The notes: generated by a model not told the origin, from the sequence alone. DNA of 64,000 bases from Limnothrix sp. CACIAM 69d (GCA_001913845.2 MKGP02000082.1:62001-126000), one strand, 5' to 3'. Positions 46,254 through 55,933 are shown, counted from the stretch's first letter. A program made the numbers and translations.

Positions 46254-48113
46254 GTGTCTGCCCAAGAGTCGTTACCATCCCCGATCGATCCCCTCGTTCA
46301 GCCCGATCCTGAGCGAGTCTTTGCGCTGATCGATCGCATCTTGCCGTTTGAAGTTTGCCTCTATCACCAAGTCTTGCCCCTAGACCGGCAAGATGATCAA
46401 ATCATTTTGGGCGTGGTGAATCGCGACGCGGACTTGAGCTATGTCCAGCGGATGCTCGCTCACCTGAATGATCAGTTGGTCTACCGCCCGATCGCCCTGG
46501 AAACTCAACAGGAGTTGCTTTCCGCGTTTTTGAGCTACGACTGCCAACGAAAGTCTGAGGGTTACGTAGAACCCAGCCATTCTGAATCTTGGCAACCCTC
46601 CTTGGCCAACCCCCAACCGAACGCCGCTCCAGATTCGCCAGCGGCTTCGTTGGGCCATGGCACCTTGGGCGCGGGAACGGATTCCGGCCCGTTGGATCCG
46701 GAACTGCGTCCCCTGGTGGAAGTCAGTGATTGTCTGTCGGATCTGCAACCGGCCTTGCCCCCGATCGAGCATGGTTTTGTTGTGGATGATTTGATGAACG
46801 ATTGGGACGATGATGAGCTGGATGAATTGGGAGAAACCATCAGCGCTCCCGCAGACTTTGCGCATTGGAATCAGCTTGGTGCTCTGTCGCCCCCAGACGG
46901 GTCAGATCCAGACGAAGACATGGAAACCCAACCGGTTGGTCGGTTTCAAAACCATGACGATTCCGAACCATTTGACCCTTGGGCCAGTCCCCAGAATTGG
47001 TTAAGCGCCGGCAGTTCCGAGGAACATCAGTTGCATCACCTGGCGGCACATCCCTCGCTGTTGGATCCCGGATCAGTGGATTTGGGAGCGGTGGATGTGA
47101 CCGAAACTCTGGTGACGGCGGCCCAAAGTACCCCAGATCCTGATTGGCAACAATTGCACCGGAAGGGGGAGTTAGCGGAAGCCTGCGGCTCCCCTTCGCT
47201 GACATCGGATGATATTCCGGATCTACCTATGGATACCCTTACGAACCATGCAGTGGTGACTGCCAGTGACCTAGGCACAGGACAGGGCGCGGCCCCTTCC
47301 CTGTTGCCCGTCGATTTATCTACTGAGCGACCGACCAATGGCCCCGTAGATTTACCGGCGGAGTTGGCGGAGTTGGAGCAAGCTTTGGTGCAGGCGTTGG
47401 AGCGATCGACTCCGCCGGCCCAAACCACTGTTCCGAGTGCTTCGGAAGTGGAGGCTGCTTGGATTCATCCCACGGTGTCTGTCCCGATCGAGTGGGCCGA
47501 CTTAAACCCCAGCCCCTTGGTGTTGCACACCCGCTATGCCGATCGCCCGCTGTCGGAATTGGGGGATTTGCCGCCTCGGGCCCTGATGCAGGAGTTGTTG
47601 CAACGGGCGATTGAAGGAGGGATTGGCCGGCTATATTTTGATCGTCCTGAGGTCGATCGCACCCGAATTCTTTGTAGCCGCGATGGGATTATGCAAGCGG
47701 CCCTGGATCCATTGCTCCCCTCCACCTTTCAAGGGGTGATCGATGAGCTAAAGTTGCTGGCTAATTTGCCCCTGTTGCCTCCCGTGGGGAAACCGCGCCA
47801 GGTCGAAATCGAGCGCATCTATCGCAATGAGTTGCTGTTGCTGCGGTTGCGAATTGCGCCGGGCCGGTTGGGCGAGGAGGCCACGTTGCAGGTTTTGCGG
47901 GGAGCGGCCCTGAAGTTTCATCAGCGCCAACAGCTCTCGAAACTGAGCCAAGACACGATCGACCTGACCCGCCAACTGCAAAAAAAGCTGGCGGAGATGC
48001 AGGTGCGGGCTTCCTTGTCTCAAGACTTCAACCCCCGATCGCAGGAATTGACGCAACTGATGGGGGTGGTGCAACGGTTAATTGAGCGACTGGGCAACTG
48101 GCGATCGATTTAG
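46254..48113 (+). CDS. GspE/PilB-like protein lacking the ATPase domain
   Basis: 619 residues from the GTG at 46254; a TTG at 46227 is the alternative. Residues 10-100 resemble the N-terminal domain of type II secretion/type IV pilus ATPases (FALIDRILPFEVCLYHQVLPL, QIILGVVNRDADLSYVQRML). An acidic, Pro/Asp-rich linker of about 320 residues follows. Residues about 430-570 match the N2 (PAS-like) part of GspE/PilB: ELLQRAIEGGIGRLYFDR, the LLANLPLLPPVGKPRQVEI segment and LRLRIAPGRLGEEATLQVLRG. The RecA-like domain with Walker A, Asp box and Walker B is absent; a short coiled coil ends the protein. Probably a regulator or docking protein of the pilus motor. Confidence 0.75.
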   Translation: MSAQESLPSPIDPLVQPDPERVFALIDRILPFEVCLYHQVLPLDRQDDQIILGVVNRDADLSYVQRMLAHLNDQLVYRPIALETQQELLSAFLSYDCQRKSEGYVEPSHSESWQPSLANPQPNAAPDSPAASLGHGTLGAGTDSGPLDPELRPLVEVSDCLSDLQPALPPIEHGFVVDDLMNDWDDDELDELGETISAPADFAHWNQLGALSPPDGSDPDEDMETQPVGRFQNHDDSEPFDPWASPQNWLSAGSSEEHQLHHLAAHPSLLDPGSVDLGAVDVTETLVTAAQSTPDPDWQQLHRKGELAEACGSPSLTSDDIPDLPMDTLTNHAVVTASDLGTGQGAAPSLLPVDLSTERPTNGPVDLPAELAELEQALVQALERSTPPAQTTVPSASEVEAAWIHPTVSVPIEWADLNPSPLVLHTRYADRPLSELGDLPPRALMQELLQRAIEGGIGRLYFDRPEVDRTRILCSRDGIMQAALDPLLPSTFQGVIDELKLLANLPLLPPVGKPRQVEIERIYRNELLLLRLRIAPGRLGEEATLQVLRGAALKFHQRQQLSKLSQDTIDLTRQLQKKLAEMQVRASLSQDFNPRSQELTQLMGVVQRLIERLGNWRSI

Positions 48114-48208
48114 CGGCCTATGTTTATCAACTGCTTGTTGGGCTTAACTGCTGGTTAGGCGCTTGCCACATTGCTGGTCTTTTCAGACTGGTTTTGTTTG
48201 GCATCGCC

Positions 48209-50128
48209 TTAAGAAGCCTGGCGATCGGGTTGGGGTTGAACCATGGTGCGATCGAACCGGCCCTTGGGAATAGCCGCGATCAGTTGGCGCGTGTAATCTT
48301 CCCGAGGGTGGTCATAGACCTGATCAGCGGGGCCCAATTCCTCAAAGCGGCCTTGGTTCATTACGGCAATGCGATCGCTCATGAACTTCACCACGCCCAA
48401 ATCATGGGAAATGAAAATGTAAGTCAAACTAAATTCGCTCTGTAATTCCTTCAGCAAATTCAGCACCTGCGCTTGCACCGACACATCCAACGCCGATACG
48501 GACTCATCACAGATTAAAAACTTGGGATTCAAGGCCAGCGCCCGGGCGATGCAAATCCGTTGGCGCTGACCGCCGGAGAACTCGTGGGGATAGCGGTTCA
48601 TCCAGTCGGGCTTGAGGCCCACCCGCTCCAAGAGGTAGGCCGCCTGCTCACGATACATTTTGCGGGCGGGTAGGGGGTGGTTAGTTTTGCCTTGGGCATG
48701 GATCAGCATCGGTTCCATGACCGCCGCCCCGATGGTCATTCGCGGATTTAGGGAACTGAAGGGATCTTGGAAGATAATTTGCATTTCGCGCCGCAAGGCC
48801 CGTAGCGCTTTGCCCTTGAGCTGCAAAATGTCTTGGTCATCAAAGCGAATTTGGCCGCCCATGGGTTCAATCAGCCGTAGGAGCGATCGCGCCAGGGTGC
48901 TTTTGCCGCAACCACTTTCACCCACCAGGCCCAAGGTCTCCCCGGGAAACACATCAAAGGACACACCATTCACAGCCAGGGCGTGCCGCTGGGCCATGCC
49001 CAGCCAACCCTTGACTGCGTAGGCCACGCGCAAATCCCGTACCGAGAGCAGGGGTGGCAGTGCTTGGAGCTTGGTGAGTCGATCACGCGTTTCGTCCGGT
49101 GGAATGGCCAGGGCGATCGGGGTTTGGGGCGCAAGGGATGTGGCAAAGGAACCCGGTTCGATCGGGGCTGAATCCTGCGCTGCTGCACTCAAAAAGTCCG
49201 CCACCGTGGGCAAATAGCGCAGCCGCAATTCTGGCCGCGGCCGGCAAGCCAGCAGTCCTTGGGTGTAGGGATGTTGGGGGGCAGTAAAAATCTGCTCCAC
49301 GGATCCCTGCTCCACCAACTGCCCCTGGTACATGACCGCCACATCGTCCGCCAGTTCTGCAATCAGCCCCAAATCGTGGGTGATGAACAGAATGGACATG
49401 GCGCGGTGGCGTTGCAACTCCCGCAGCAGTTCCAAAATACGTGCTTGAACGGTCACATCCAAGGCGGTGGTGGGTTCGTCGGCAATCAAAATCGCCGGGT
49501 CGCCGGCCAGGGCGATCGCGATCGTCACCCGCTGGAGCTGACCACCGGACATTTGGTGGGGGTAGCGATCGAGCATGGCCTGTTGGCGTTGGGTCACGGC
49601 CTGTTGCAATTCCCGATCGCTGGGGTTGCCGTTGCGCCACTGATCGCGAATTTGGGCCCGCAGTTCCAACTCCGGCGGCAACAATTTCACCTCTTGCAAC
49701 AGGGCGATCGCCTGTTGTCGGGCTGCCGCCTCCGAAAGGCCCCGGTGCAATCGAATGGCTTCAATGATCTGAAACCCACAGGTATAGACCGGATTCAGGG
49801 CGCTCATGGGTTCCTGAAAAATCATGCCAATCCGTCGCCCTCGGTAACGCCGCAGGGCTTCCGGTGAAAGCTTCAGCAAATTCACCGCTTCTTCGGCATT
49901 GGGTTCTCGATACCAAATGCCATCCCCCCTGACGCGACCTAATTCGGGCAGCAACCCCGCGATCGCCAAGGCCGTGACAGATTTACCCGAGCCGGATTCC
50001 CCCACTAGTCCCAAGGTTTGACCGGGCTGTAACTGCAAGGACAACCCATCCACCGCTCGCATGGCCGACTCACCGGCACCAAATTCCACTTGCAAATTGC
50101 GAATGTCAAGGACGGGGGGGATGGTCAT
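48209..50128 (-). CDS. Peptide ABC transporter, two fused ATPase domains (GsiA/YejF-like)
   Basis: 639 residues from the ATG at 50128. First ABC domain: [17 protein letters not shown], signature [12 protein letters not shown], Walker [13 protein letters not shown]. Second: [16 protein letters not shown], signature [12 protein letters not shown], Walker [13 protein letters not shown] (Ser instead of Pro after Asp-Glu). Both halves carry the oppD/dppF-type extension with HPYT in the first and DYTRQLI in the second. In the second half [14 protein letters not shown] is the classic end. It energises uptake of oligopeptides, nickel or similar. No membrane or binding subunit is nearby. Confidence 0.9.
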   Translation of the reverse strand: MTIPPVLDIRNLQVEFGAGESAMRAVDGLSLQLQPGQTLGLVGESGSGKSVTALAIAGLLPELGRVRGDGIWYREPNAEEAVNLLKLSPEALRRYRGRRIGMIFQEPMSALNPVYTCGFQIIEAIRLHRGLSEAAARQQAIALLQEVKLLPPELELRAQIRDQWRNGNPSDRELQQAVTQRQQAMLDRYPHQMSGGQLQRVTIAIALAGDPAILIADEPTTALDVTVQARILELLRELQRHRAMSILFITHDLGLIAELADDVAVMYQGQLVEQGSVEQIFTAPQHPYTQGLLACRPRPELRLRYLPTVADFLSAAAQDSAPIEPGSFATSLAPQTPIALAIPPDETRDRLTKLQALPPLLSVRDLRVAYAVKGWLGMAQRHALAVNGVSFDVFPGETLGLVGESGCGKSTLARSLLRLIEPMGGQIRFDDQDILQLKGKALRALRREMQIIFQDPFSSLNPRMTIGAAVMEPMLIHAQGKTNHPLPARKMYREQAAYLLERVGLKPDWMNRYPHEFSGGQRQRICIARALALNPKFLICDESVSALDVSVQAQVLNLLKELQSEFSLTYIFISHDLGVVKFMSDRIAVMNQGRFEELGPADQVYDHPREDYTRQLIAAIPKGRFDRTMVQPQPDRQAS

Positions 50129-50253
50129 AGTTGCAGAAGGGTGCGTTGCCAAAGGGTGCGATCGCGCGGGCGACAGTGAAACTATCCACCCAGGAAATTT
50201 GCCCTGATTCTACCAACTGAATTTCTGAATCTCTTTCCGAACGGTTGATCAGC

Positions 50254-51375
50254 CTAGCGCCAGCCAAACCAACGCCACCCGTAGCGCAAGCCCTGCTGAA
50301 AGTGGGTCAAGGTGGTGAGCACGGCCAACAGGAGATAAAAACCCCGCACGCCCCAAGTGCAACCCTCCAACAGTTGCTCAATGGATTTGGTTTGCCAGCG
50401 CAGCAAATTAGCCAAGGTGGCTTTCACCTGTCGATCGATGGTGGGAATTTCCCGCATGGCATCCGGAGCCAAGGGCAATTCCGGATAGCGAGCTGAGTAG
50501 GTATAAAACCCCCAAAGACCGCTTTGTCCCACTTGCTTGCTCAAAAAGCGCTCAACTTGAATTTTGGCTTGCTCGGGCGTGATCCGTTGATGGTCGGCGG
50601 CGCGGTTAATCCAGGCCTGTTGGCGCACGGCCGGAGCGATGGCAAACAGGCCGGGCACGGCCACGGCCAACACAAGTGCGGTGAGTTGTTGGCCCCGAGG
50701 GGGCGGCAACACACCGGCCGCAATGCCTGCGCCCATGCCCAACACAGCAAACACCAACAGATTCAGCAGTTCCAAAATTTCCAAACTGCGGAGGAAATGG
50801 CCCACGTAGGCCACTTCGTAAATGTTGGTTTCTCCGAGCCAAGCGATGGCCCAGCGGGCCGCCGCCGTGGCCCCGATCGCCAAGGCCAGAATGCTCACCC
50901 AGCCGACAACCCGTGGCGTGGACAGGGTGGCATCCGTGGCGGCCACAGTGTGAACAACCGATCGCCCCGAGAGTTGCCCCGAGAGTTGCCCAGAATTTGC
51001 CCCCCCGGCCCGGCGCGATCGGTTCGCAGAATTCGCAGAATTGGTCACCAAGGGGCGTGGCGCGATCGTCCCGGTATCTTGCAAATCAATGCCCATTTGC
51101 CAACTGGGAGCCGCCGCCCCGGGCGCATAGCCCTGCACCACCACCCGCCGCACCACGGGCGCAGCCAGCCCCAGCATTCCCCGCCGCACAAAATCCACCA
51201 AAAAGTCCTGATCCGGCGGCCCCAGCTCGCCCGCCGCCATCACCGTCAGGCAATCCTGGACCAGATCCGTGCGGACTTGTACCCCGGCAGGCTCAAGGGA
51301 TTGATTCATCAACCGGGCGATCGCCATGGGATCTCCCTGGCGAGCAAGATCAAGAACCGAAGATTGCGCCGTCAT
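50254..51375 (-). CDS. Membrane protein of unknown function
   Basis: 373 residues from the ATG at 51375. A soluble N-terminal part (SSVLDLARQGDPMAIARLMNQSLEPAGVQVRTDLVQDCLTVMAAG, about residues 5-95) resembles the short helix-strand module seen at the start of many cyanobacterial membrane proteins. A Ser/Gly/Arg-rich linker with a repeated GQLSGQLSG follows, then four hydrophobic segments (about 155-175, 205-225, 235-255 and 345-362). The stretch between them includes TYSARYPELPLAPD. I cannot name the family. It stands alone. Confidence 0.6.
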   Translation of the reverse strand: MTAQSSVLDLARQGDPMAIARLMNQSLEPAGVQVRTDLVQDCLTVMAAGELGPPDQDFLVDFVRRGMLGLAAPVVRRVVVQGYAPGAAAPSWQMGIDLQDTGTIAPRPLVTNSANSANRSRRAGGANSGQLSGQLSGRSVVHTVAATDATLSTPRVVGWVSILALAIGATAAARWAIAWLGETNIYEVAYVGHFLRSLEILELLNLLVFAVLGMGAGIAAGVLPPPRGQQLTALVLAVAVPGLFAIAPAVRQQAWINRAADHQRITPEQAKIQVERFLSKQVGQSGLWGFYTYSARYPELPLAPDAMREIPTIDRQVKATLANLLRWQTKSIEQLLEGCTWGVRGFYLLLAVLTTLTHFQQGLRYGWRWFGWR

Positions 51376-51732
51376 AGGCCCTGGTGCAGCAGTACCAAAA
51401 AAGAGCAACAGCAATCGTCCTGGTTTGGCATTTCCCCCCTCCCAGCGACGATGCGAACCAAAGTTCTAAACCAAAAGCGAACTCACGGGAAAGCGATCAA
51501 AACCGGACTCTGAATCCATGGTTCAGAATCCGGCTCATTGATTTCCGTTGCCGTCACTTTCAACCCGAACCGTCTCTATTTTGCTTCAGCGGCGCAGATT
51601 TGCCGTAGGCCGCTGCCCCCTCAACCGAGGATGCTGGTGAATAACCAATAATCAGAGCGGCAAATAAAGCAACCATTGGGGCAGCAAACCAGGGCGCAAA
51701 ACCAGGGGGCAACCATGCCCGCATCATTCCGC
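51376..51732. other. Spacer, possible very small gene
   Basis: Between the membrane protein and the Crp-type regulator. A minus-strand frame from about 51727 to 51560 would encode a 55-residue peptide with one hydrophobic segment. It starts inside the short gap after the regulator and lacks a ribosome site, so I leave it uncalled. Confidence 0.3.
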
Positions 51733-52500
51733 CTACACGGCCGCAGCCAGGGGCAGAGACTCGGTAATCAGGGTTGCTTTGGGGCTGACATCTCGTAGGG
51801 ACTTCCCCATCACTTCCGCTGGCAAGCAAATCAAACCATCGCCATGGGTGCTAATCAGGCCGCGCTTCCGCAGTTTCCCCATCAGGCGGGTCACGGTCAC
51901 TCGCGTTGAGCCGATCGCACTGCCAATTTGGGCATGGGTTAACGTCCAGGGTAAGTAATAGCCATCGTCACAGGCTTGACCAAACTCCTCAATCAGCAGG
52001 GTCAGGTAGCCCAACAGGCGATCGATCGTGCGGCGTTGGCCCAAGGTGCTCAACCACAGCAGTTTCCGCTGGTGCTGTTGACGGAACGCATCCAGCACTT
52101 CGCGACGGAAGTGAGGCCAATTTTCCAAGTCGTTCCAATACATCCACAGCACACTGGTGCGATCCACATGGGCGTAGCTTTGGAGCGCGAAGGGCGACTG
52201 GGCAATGATTTCAAAGGGCTGCCCAGGCCCCACAAACCCCAGAAAAGCCTCATCCATTGCGGGATCGAGTCCGTCCTCGTCTTCATCTTGATCCTGAATG
52301 GCAGCCGTGGCAGTCATGACCGACGAGCCAACCAGTCGCACCGCACCGCGCTCTACGAGATACAAGAGGCCCGGGCGAGTGGGAATCTTTTCATCTTTGC
52401 CGAAAGTGCGGCAGCGGTAGTGATCCTGGGCCCAATCCAGCACACGCTGCCAAGTCAGGAAGGGGCGATCAAATTCGGACTGCGTCAGAGGCGAATACAT
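51733..52500 (-). CDS. Crp/Fnr-family regulator with NtcA-like helix-turn-helix
   Basis: 255 residues. Residues 1-150 form a cyclic-nucleotide-binding-like sensor domain that lacks a recognisable cAMP-binding signature and carries an acidic insert (QDQDEDEDGLDP). The DNA-binding domain has TLTHAQIGSAIGSTRVTVTRLMGKLRKRGLI, very close to the helix-turn-helix of the nitrogen regulator NtcA (the VTVTRL recognition helix). It may therefore bind a site related to GTA-N8-TAC. It differs from NtcA in length and sensor region, so I do not call it ntcA. It is followed by a spacer and read from its own promoter. Confidence 0.83.
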   Translation of the reverse strand: MYSPLTQSEFDRPFLTWQRVLDWAQDHYRCRTFGKDEKIPTRPGLLYLVERGAVRLVGSSVMTATAAIQDQDEDEDGLDPAMDEAFLGFVGPGQPFEIIAQSPFALQSYAHVDRTSVLWMYWNDLENWPHFRREVLDAFRQQHQRKLLWLSTLGQRRTIDRLLGYLTLLIEEFGQACDDGYYLPWTLTHAQIGSAIGSTRVTVTRLMGKLRKRGLISTHGDGLICLPAEVMGKSLRDVSPKATLITESLPLAAAV

Positions 52501-53136
52501 GACAGGAAACCCAGTGCAAAAGGGACAGCGATCGAAAGTAGATAGCCCAAGGGATCACCCGTATCATAGCCGTGAAAATACGGAGGCCCCATTCCTGAAA
52601 CAGCTCGTTTACATTGCACCCAAAATCTGATGGGTTCTCGTTTCGGGCTGCTGGTCTCGATCTGGGATGGAGGATGTATCAAAGTTCTATTGCTGCCTAG
52701 TATATTCAAAACTCGGGAAAAACTCGGGTAGATATCTGCCCAATTTTTTCACAGTTTTCCTGGGCTTGGTCAAACAAGCCACAATCCCTGATTTGGGCGG
52801 CATGAACTGCTCGATCGGCCGGTTGGGTTTGCTGATTTGACATTGACTTGGCCCATTTGATCTCGATTTAGTTCATCGTTGTATATCGATAAATAGATGC
52901 TTTGGGTAATATTTTGAAAAAACCGCCTTAGTCAGTTGCTTCCTTGGATCGATACAACGCGATCGGGGGGCGATCCACAGGATTTGCGCCGATTCCGCCC
53001 CAAAATCATGACGCGCGAAAAAATTTCTAAAATGCCCCAACCCTTGATGGGGATGGGTTTCCATGACAAGGACGTGAATTCTTGATGAATTTTGGGTGGC
53101 GATGGGGTGACAGATTCAAATTCCTCGGCTATCATT

Positions 53137-53204
53137 CTGGTGGTGTGTGAGGAGCGAACCAGTAAGAGTGCCGAGACGAAACACGGACAGTCGTCGGCAC
53201 TCTT
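53137..53204. ncRNA. Candidate structured RNA: two adjacent hairpins
   Basis: First hairpin CTGGT...ACCAG (53137-53162, loop contains GAGGAG). Second hairpin with perfect 11-bp stem AAGAGTGCCGA / TCGGCACTCTT (53164-53204), its loop able to extend by GAC/GTC. On the minus strand the first loop reads CTCCTCACAC, close to the Yfr1 motif ACTCCTCACAC, but the terminator hairpin is not where Yfr1 has it. Transcription is not shown. Confidence 0.3.
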
Positions 53205-53538
53205 TCTGATCAAGGGGTATGTTCAACCCACCGAAGCCGGCCACCAGAGCCGATCGACTGCATCTCGATCGGGACAAAATTAATCGAGAAAAATCAATAA
53301 TGCTGATTTTGTCGTCCCAGCCTTCAGCACTTCAAGAAAAAGGCGGTTTGCGACAAAGCACTTTGACGACCAATCCATCGTGATTCAGCTTCCGAAGATT
53401 GGTTTCCTGCAAATATTTTCCTGAGCGTATTTTCCTGGGAATCCGTTCCTGAAAACGCTGAGTGCCTTGAGGCTTCGGCGGTTTTCCGGGGCGATCTTTC
53501 AACGGGGCGATCGGCTTAATCAGGCAATTGGTTTAGTA

Positions 53539-53709
53539 GACCTCTTGCATCAATCAAAACCCTCACCCCAAATCCCTCTCCTAAGTCGGGAGAGGGACTT
53601 GACAACCAACAGCGAAATCGCCGTTATTCTCGATTTCTGGCTTCCCTTTGCTCGCCTTGGGAGAAGGGCTTGGGGGATGAGGGCTGTGAGCTGATTCGCG
53701 CAAGAGGTC
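53539..53709. mobile_element. 171-bp inverted-repeat element with TA flanks
   Basis: Ends GACCTCTTGC and GCAAGAGGTC, flanked by TA on both sides (53537-53538, 53710-53711). The interior has CCCTCACCCCAAATCCCTCTCC and a complementary GGGAGAGGGAC, a common cyanobacterial repeat. TA duplication fits mobilisation by an IS630/Tc1-mariner transposase. No coding capacity. Confidence 0.7.
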
Positions 53710-53814
53710 TAGTGAATTCAAGTAGGCAATTGGTCTAGTGATTAGTTGATCTTGACTATTCAATTAGTTGATCCAATTAAGCAATGGGTTGAGGACGTGG
53801 AGTTGAGCCACAGA

Positions 53815-53990
53815 ATGAGAAGTCGTCCCGGGCAAAATGACCGCGGCCCCTGGCAACAGGTTAACGATCCCCCGGGGACTTGGTGGGGGTGAGGTTCCGG
53901 ATCGGAAACCCACACCCGAAGTACGGAAAATGGGGCGATCGGCCCGCACTGTGGGTCATAGAGTCTCGATCGGGGTCTGTCTCAGACGGG
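53815..53990 (+). ncRNA. Candidate structured leader or small RNA
   Basis: A GC-rich stretch rich in complementary arms: a hairpin of GGGTG-AGGTTCCG / CGGAAACC-CA-CACCC (53885-53917), CCCGGG near 53827 and CCCCCGGGG near 53870, and TCTGTCTCAGA near 53975. It lies directly upstream of the 53-residue gene and ends before its ribosome site. It matches no RNA class I recognise (not rnpB, ssrA or ffs). Confidence 0.3.
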
Positions 53991-54093
53991 GTTAATTCGT
54001 AACGAGGGGTGGACAATTGTAAACTTCGCGTTAGAATTGCGCCAAAATACTTGCTTCAAACCACCACGATCTTCATTTTTCTTCAGTAAACCT

Positions 54094-54255
54094 ATGGCTA
54101 GTGCGTCTTCTGTGGTAAGTAAACCGGCGGCGGCAGAGGCAGTGCAGTTGCCCTTCGATGTCAAGCAACAAATTGAGTTCCTGCACCTGCAAGCGGATAT
54201 TGAGTCCCTGTTGCAACAGTTGCAAGCCCTTTCGCGGCAGCGTCTCGATTCCTAA
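54094..54255 (+). CDS. Small conserved cyanobacterial protein, 53 residues
   Basis: From the ATG at 54094 the product is a Ser/Ala-rich start followed by LPFDVKQQIEFLHLQADIES and LLQQLQALSRQRLDS, a single long amphipathic helix. The pattern FDVKQQIEFLHLQADIE resembles short proteins found in many cyanobacteria, whose function is not known to me. An ATG 57 bases upstream (54037) is in frame but gives a low-complexity extension. It is preceded by a structured GC-rich region and has no close partner. Confidence 0.65.
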   Translation: MASASSVVSKPAAAEAVQLPFDVKQQIEFLHLQADIESLLQQLQALSRQRLDS

Positions 54256-54565
54256 GGTTCTTTGCTCCGTTAGGTTGGTTATCCGCCTAGTTCAGTGAAT
54301 CCTGCGATCGCGGCTTTGGTTCGTTCAATACCCAACTGTGGGTCTGCCATGCCTGCTCAACACCTGAGCGATCGCCCTGGAATACTGTGCTGGGCGGTTT
54401 ATTTTGCAGGCTATTCCTGAGTCTAGCCGCACCAATTGGAGTCCACCTCCAAATAGCAAATCCGAAAGATCCGGCGGAGCAGCTCGGAATCCTTCGGATT
54501 TTCGGAATGATTTTGGATTTGCTTAGAGCGATTTGGCTCTACTGGGAATTTCTAATCCAAAAGCC
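54256..54565. other. Spacer between convergent genes
   Basis: No gene or clear terminator. A short run of TCCGAAAGATCCGG / CCTTCGGATT words near 54460-54500 could fold into a hairpin. Confidence 0.35.
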
Positions 54566-55348
54566 CTAGCGCTGGTCGATCGGCTCTGGCGCTGGTTGGT
54601 CTGGGGCTTCGGAGTTGGGGGCGATCGACTCTGCGGCAACCGTTTCCGTTTGCACGGACTCCTTGCGCACCGAGAATCCCCAAATGAAAGTGATGGCGAT
54701 GAAACTGATCGTCATCCAATCGGGCGGAACCCAAAGATCGACCCCCAAGGCTCCCTCGATCGCCTTCAAAAACAGACGCGCACCGACAAACCCAACGGTG
54801 ACGTAGCCAGCGGCCGCTAAGTTTTCATACTCATCCAACCAGCGGATAAACAGCCCTGCCATGAAGCGCAGGGTAATGATTCCTAGGGTTCCCCCCGTCA
54901 ACACCAGCCAGGTGTGGTCAGAAATGGCGATCGCGGTGGTGACGCTATCCAGGGAAAAGGCCAGGTCAGTGAATGCAATGGTGGGAACGGCTTGCCAAAG
55001 ATTTTGGAACCGAAATGCCTTGTGGCCCTCGCCATCGTCGTCATTTTCCCCCGTGAAAAACTTGAAGCTGAGCCACAGGAGATAGAGGGCCCCCACCATT
55101 TCAATTTGCCAATAGCGGATCACCCAAGTGGCGAGCAAAATCAGGGCAATGCGCAGAATGAAAGCTGCCACTAGCCCAAAATTTAAGGCCCGGGTGCGTT
55201 GTTGGGGATCCTGCAATCCTTGGGCGATCGCAGCGAGGGCGATTGCGTTGTCGGCCGAGAGCACGGCCTCCAACGCCACCAACACCAATAACAACAGCGC
55301 GGTGTCAACGCCAAAGCTGGGGTAAAAGTCGAGGAACTGATCGAGCAT
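54566..55348 (-). CDS. TerC family integral membrane protein
   Basis: 260 residues with about seven to eight spans. Family signatures are VALEAVLSADNAIALAAIA (Asp/Asn in a membrane helix), FTDLAFSLDSVTTAIAISDHTWLVL and GFVGARLFLKAIEG. The C-terminal 35 residues are hydrophilic (VQTETVAAESIAPNSEAPDQ). TerC proteins are metal-ion exporters or chaperone-like; the plant homologue acts in insertion of proteins into the thylakoid membrane. It is divergent from psaM, only 147 bases away. Confidence 0.88.
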   Translation of the reverse strand: MLDQFLDFYPSFGVDTALLLLVLVALEAVLSADNAIALAAIAQGLQDPQQRTRALNFGLVAAFILRIALILLATWVIRYWQIEMVGALYLLWLSFKFFTGENDDDGEGHKAFRFQNLWQAVPTIAFTDLAFSLDSVTTAIAISDHTWLVLTGGTLGIITLRFMAGLFIRWLDEYENLAAAGYVTVGFVGARLFLKAIEGALGVDLWVPPDWMTISFIAITFIWGFSVRKESVQTETVAAESIAPNSEAPDQPAPEPIDQR

Positions 55349-55494
55349 TTCGGGCTAATGGTCTGATGGCAAATTTTGCAACTCCTACTAGCCTAACGCT
55401 GTTATTACGCCTTGTAACGAACCTATTCCTGAATTGAGCTGGGTGGTTGAAAGTAGTGAAGTCAGTCCCTTTAACATCTGGAGTCTTTAGAGCG

Positions 55495-55587
55495 ATGCTT
55501 TCGGATACGCAAGTTTACGTCGCCCTAGTTATTGCCATCATCCCCGCCATTCTGGCTTTCCGCCTTTCGACCGAACTGTACAAGTAA
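55495..55587 (+). CDS. psaM: Photosystem I reaction centre subunit XII (PsaM)
   Basis: 30 residues: one membrane helix with the conserved start LSDTQVYVALV and end LAFRLSTELYK, the family hallmark. PsaM sits at the periphery of the PSI trimer in cyanobacteria. The gene is so short that length-based gene finding would miss it. A ribosome-site-like GGAG lies about 12 bases upstream. A hairpin flanks it downstream at 55687. Confidence 0.97.
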   Translation: MLSDTQVYVALVIAIIPAILAFRLSTELYK

Positions 55588-55933
55588 GTTCGAGTCCGCC
55601 GATCGGCAGCTAATCGACAGCTCTCGATCATTGAGTTCTTGGTCTTGGGGGATCGCGATCGCGAGCCTGTTCAAGATCGGTTGAGCAAACCCCCAGTGGC
55701 GATCGCGACCGGGGGTTTATCCTATTGGGCGGTTGATCTCTGGCGGGCGACTTGTTGGGGGCTGATGGGTTTTGAACAAAACGTTTTTGAACAAAGCGCT
55801 CATGCAGAAAGCGCCCATGAACAAACCGTGAATGGGGCCAATAATGGGGCAGAAATGCTGAGGGCGATCGAGCCAGCGCGTTACCCTAGAGGCGAAAACC
55901 ATCAAGAATTGTGAAGCCTGAGGAGTTTGCTGG
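55588..55933. other. psaM downstream spacer
   Basis: It holds the hairpin at 55687-55718 and, from about 55766 to 55830, a run of short repeated words (AACAAA/GAACAAA with GCGC). No gene seen. Confidence 0.45.
55687..55718 (+). terminator. Hairpin AAACCCCC ... GGGGGTTT after psaM
   Basis: An 8-bp perfect stem with a 16-base loop that contains a GGCGATCGCG motif. T-richness after the stem is weak (TTTATCC), but the position fits a psaM terminator. Confidence 0.6.

Larger units (their letters stand above)
52501..54093. other. 1.6-kb noncoding region with hairpins and a miniature element
   Basis: No protein gene supported. It contains a double hairpin (53137-53204), a 171-bp inverted-repeat element (53539-53709), and a strongly folding GC-rich stretch (53815-53990) just before the small gene at 54094. 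These are separate entries. Confidence 0.5.

Noticed and set aside
51560..51727. 55-residue hydrophobic peptide after the Crp regulator
   Set aside because: It begins within a few bases of the regulator stop without a ribosome site, and nothing similar is recognised. Kept only as a note.
51733..52500. ntcA itself
   Set aside because: The helix-turn-helix is NtcA-like, but the length, sensor domain and acidic insert differ from NtcA.
53141..53160. Minus-strand CTCCTCACAC resembling the Yfr1 small RNA
   Set aside because: Yfr1 needs ACTCCTCACACC between two defined hairpins with a terminator immediately after; only part of that is seen.
53092..53283. 63-codon frame over the double hairpin
   Set aside because: The hairpin constrains the DNA better than the peptide; no ribosome site and atypical residue use.
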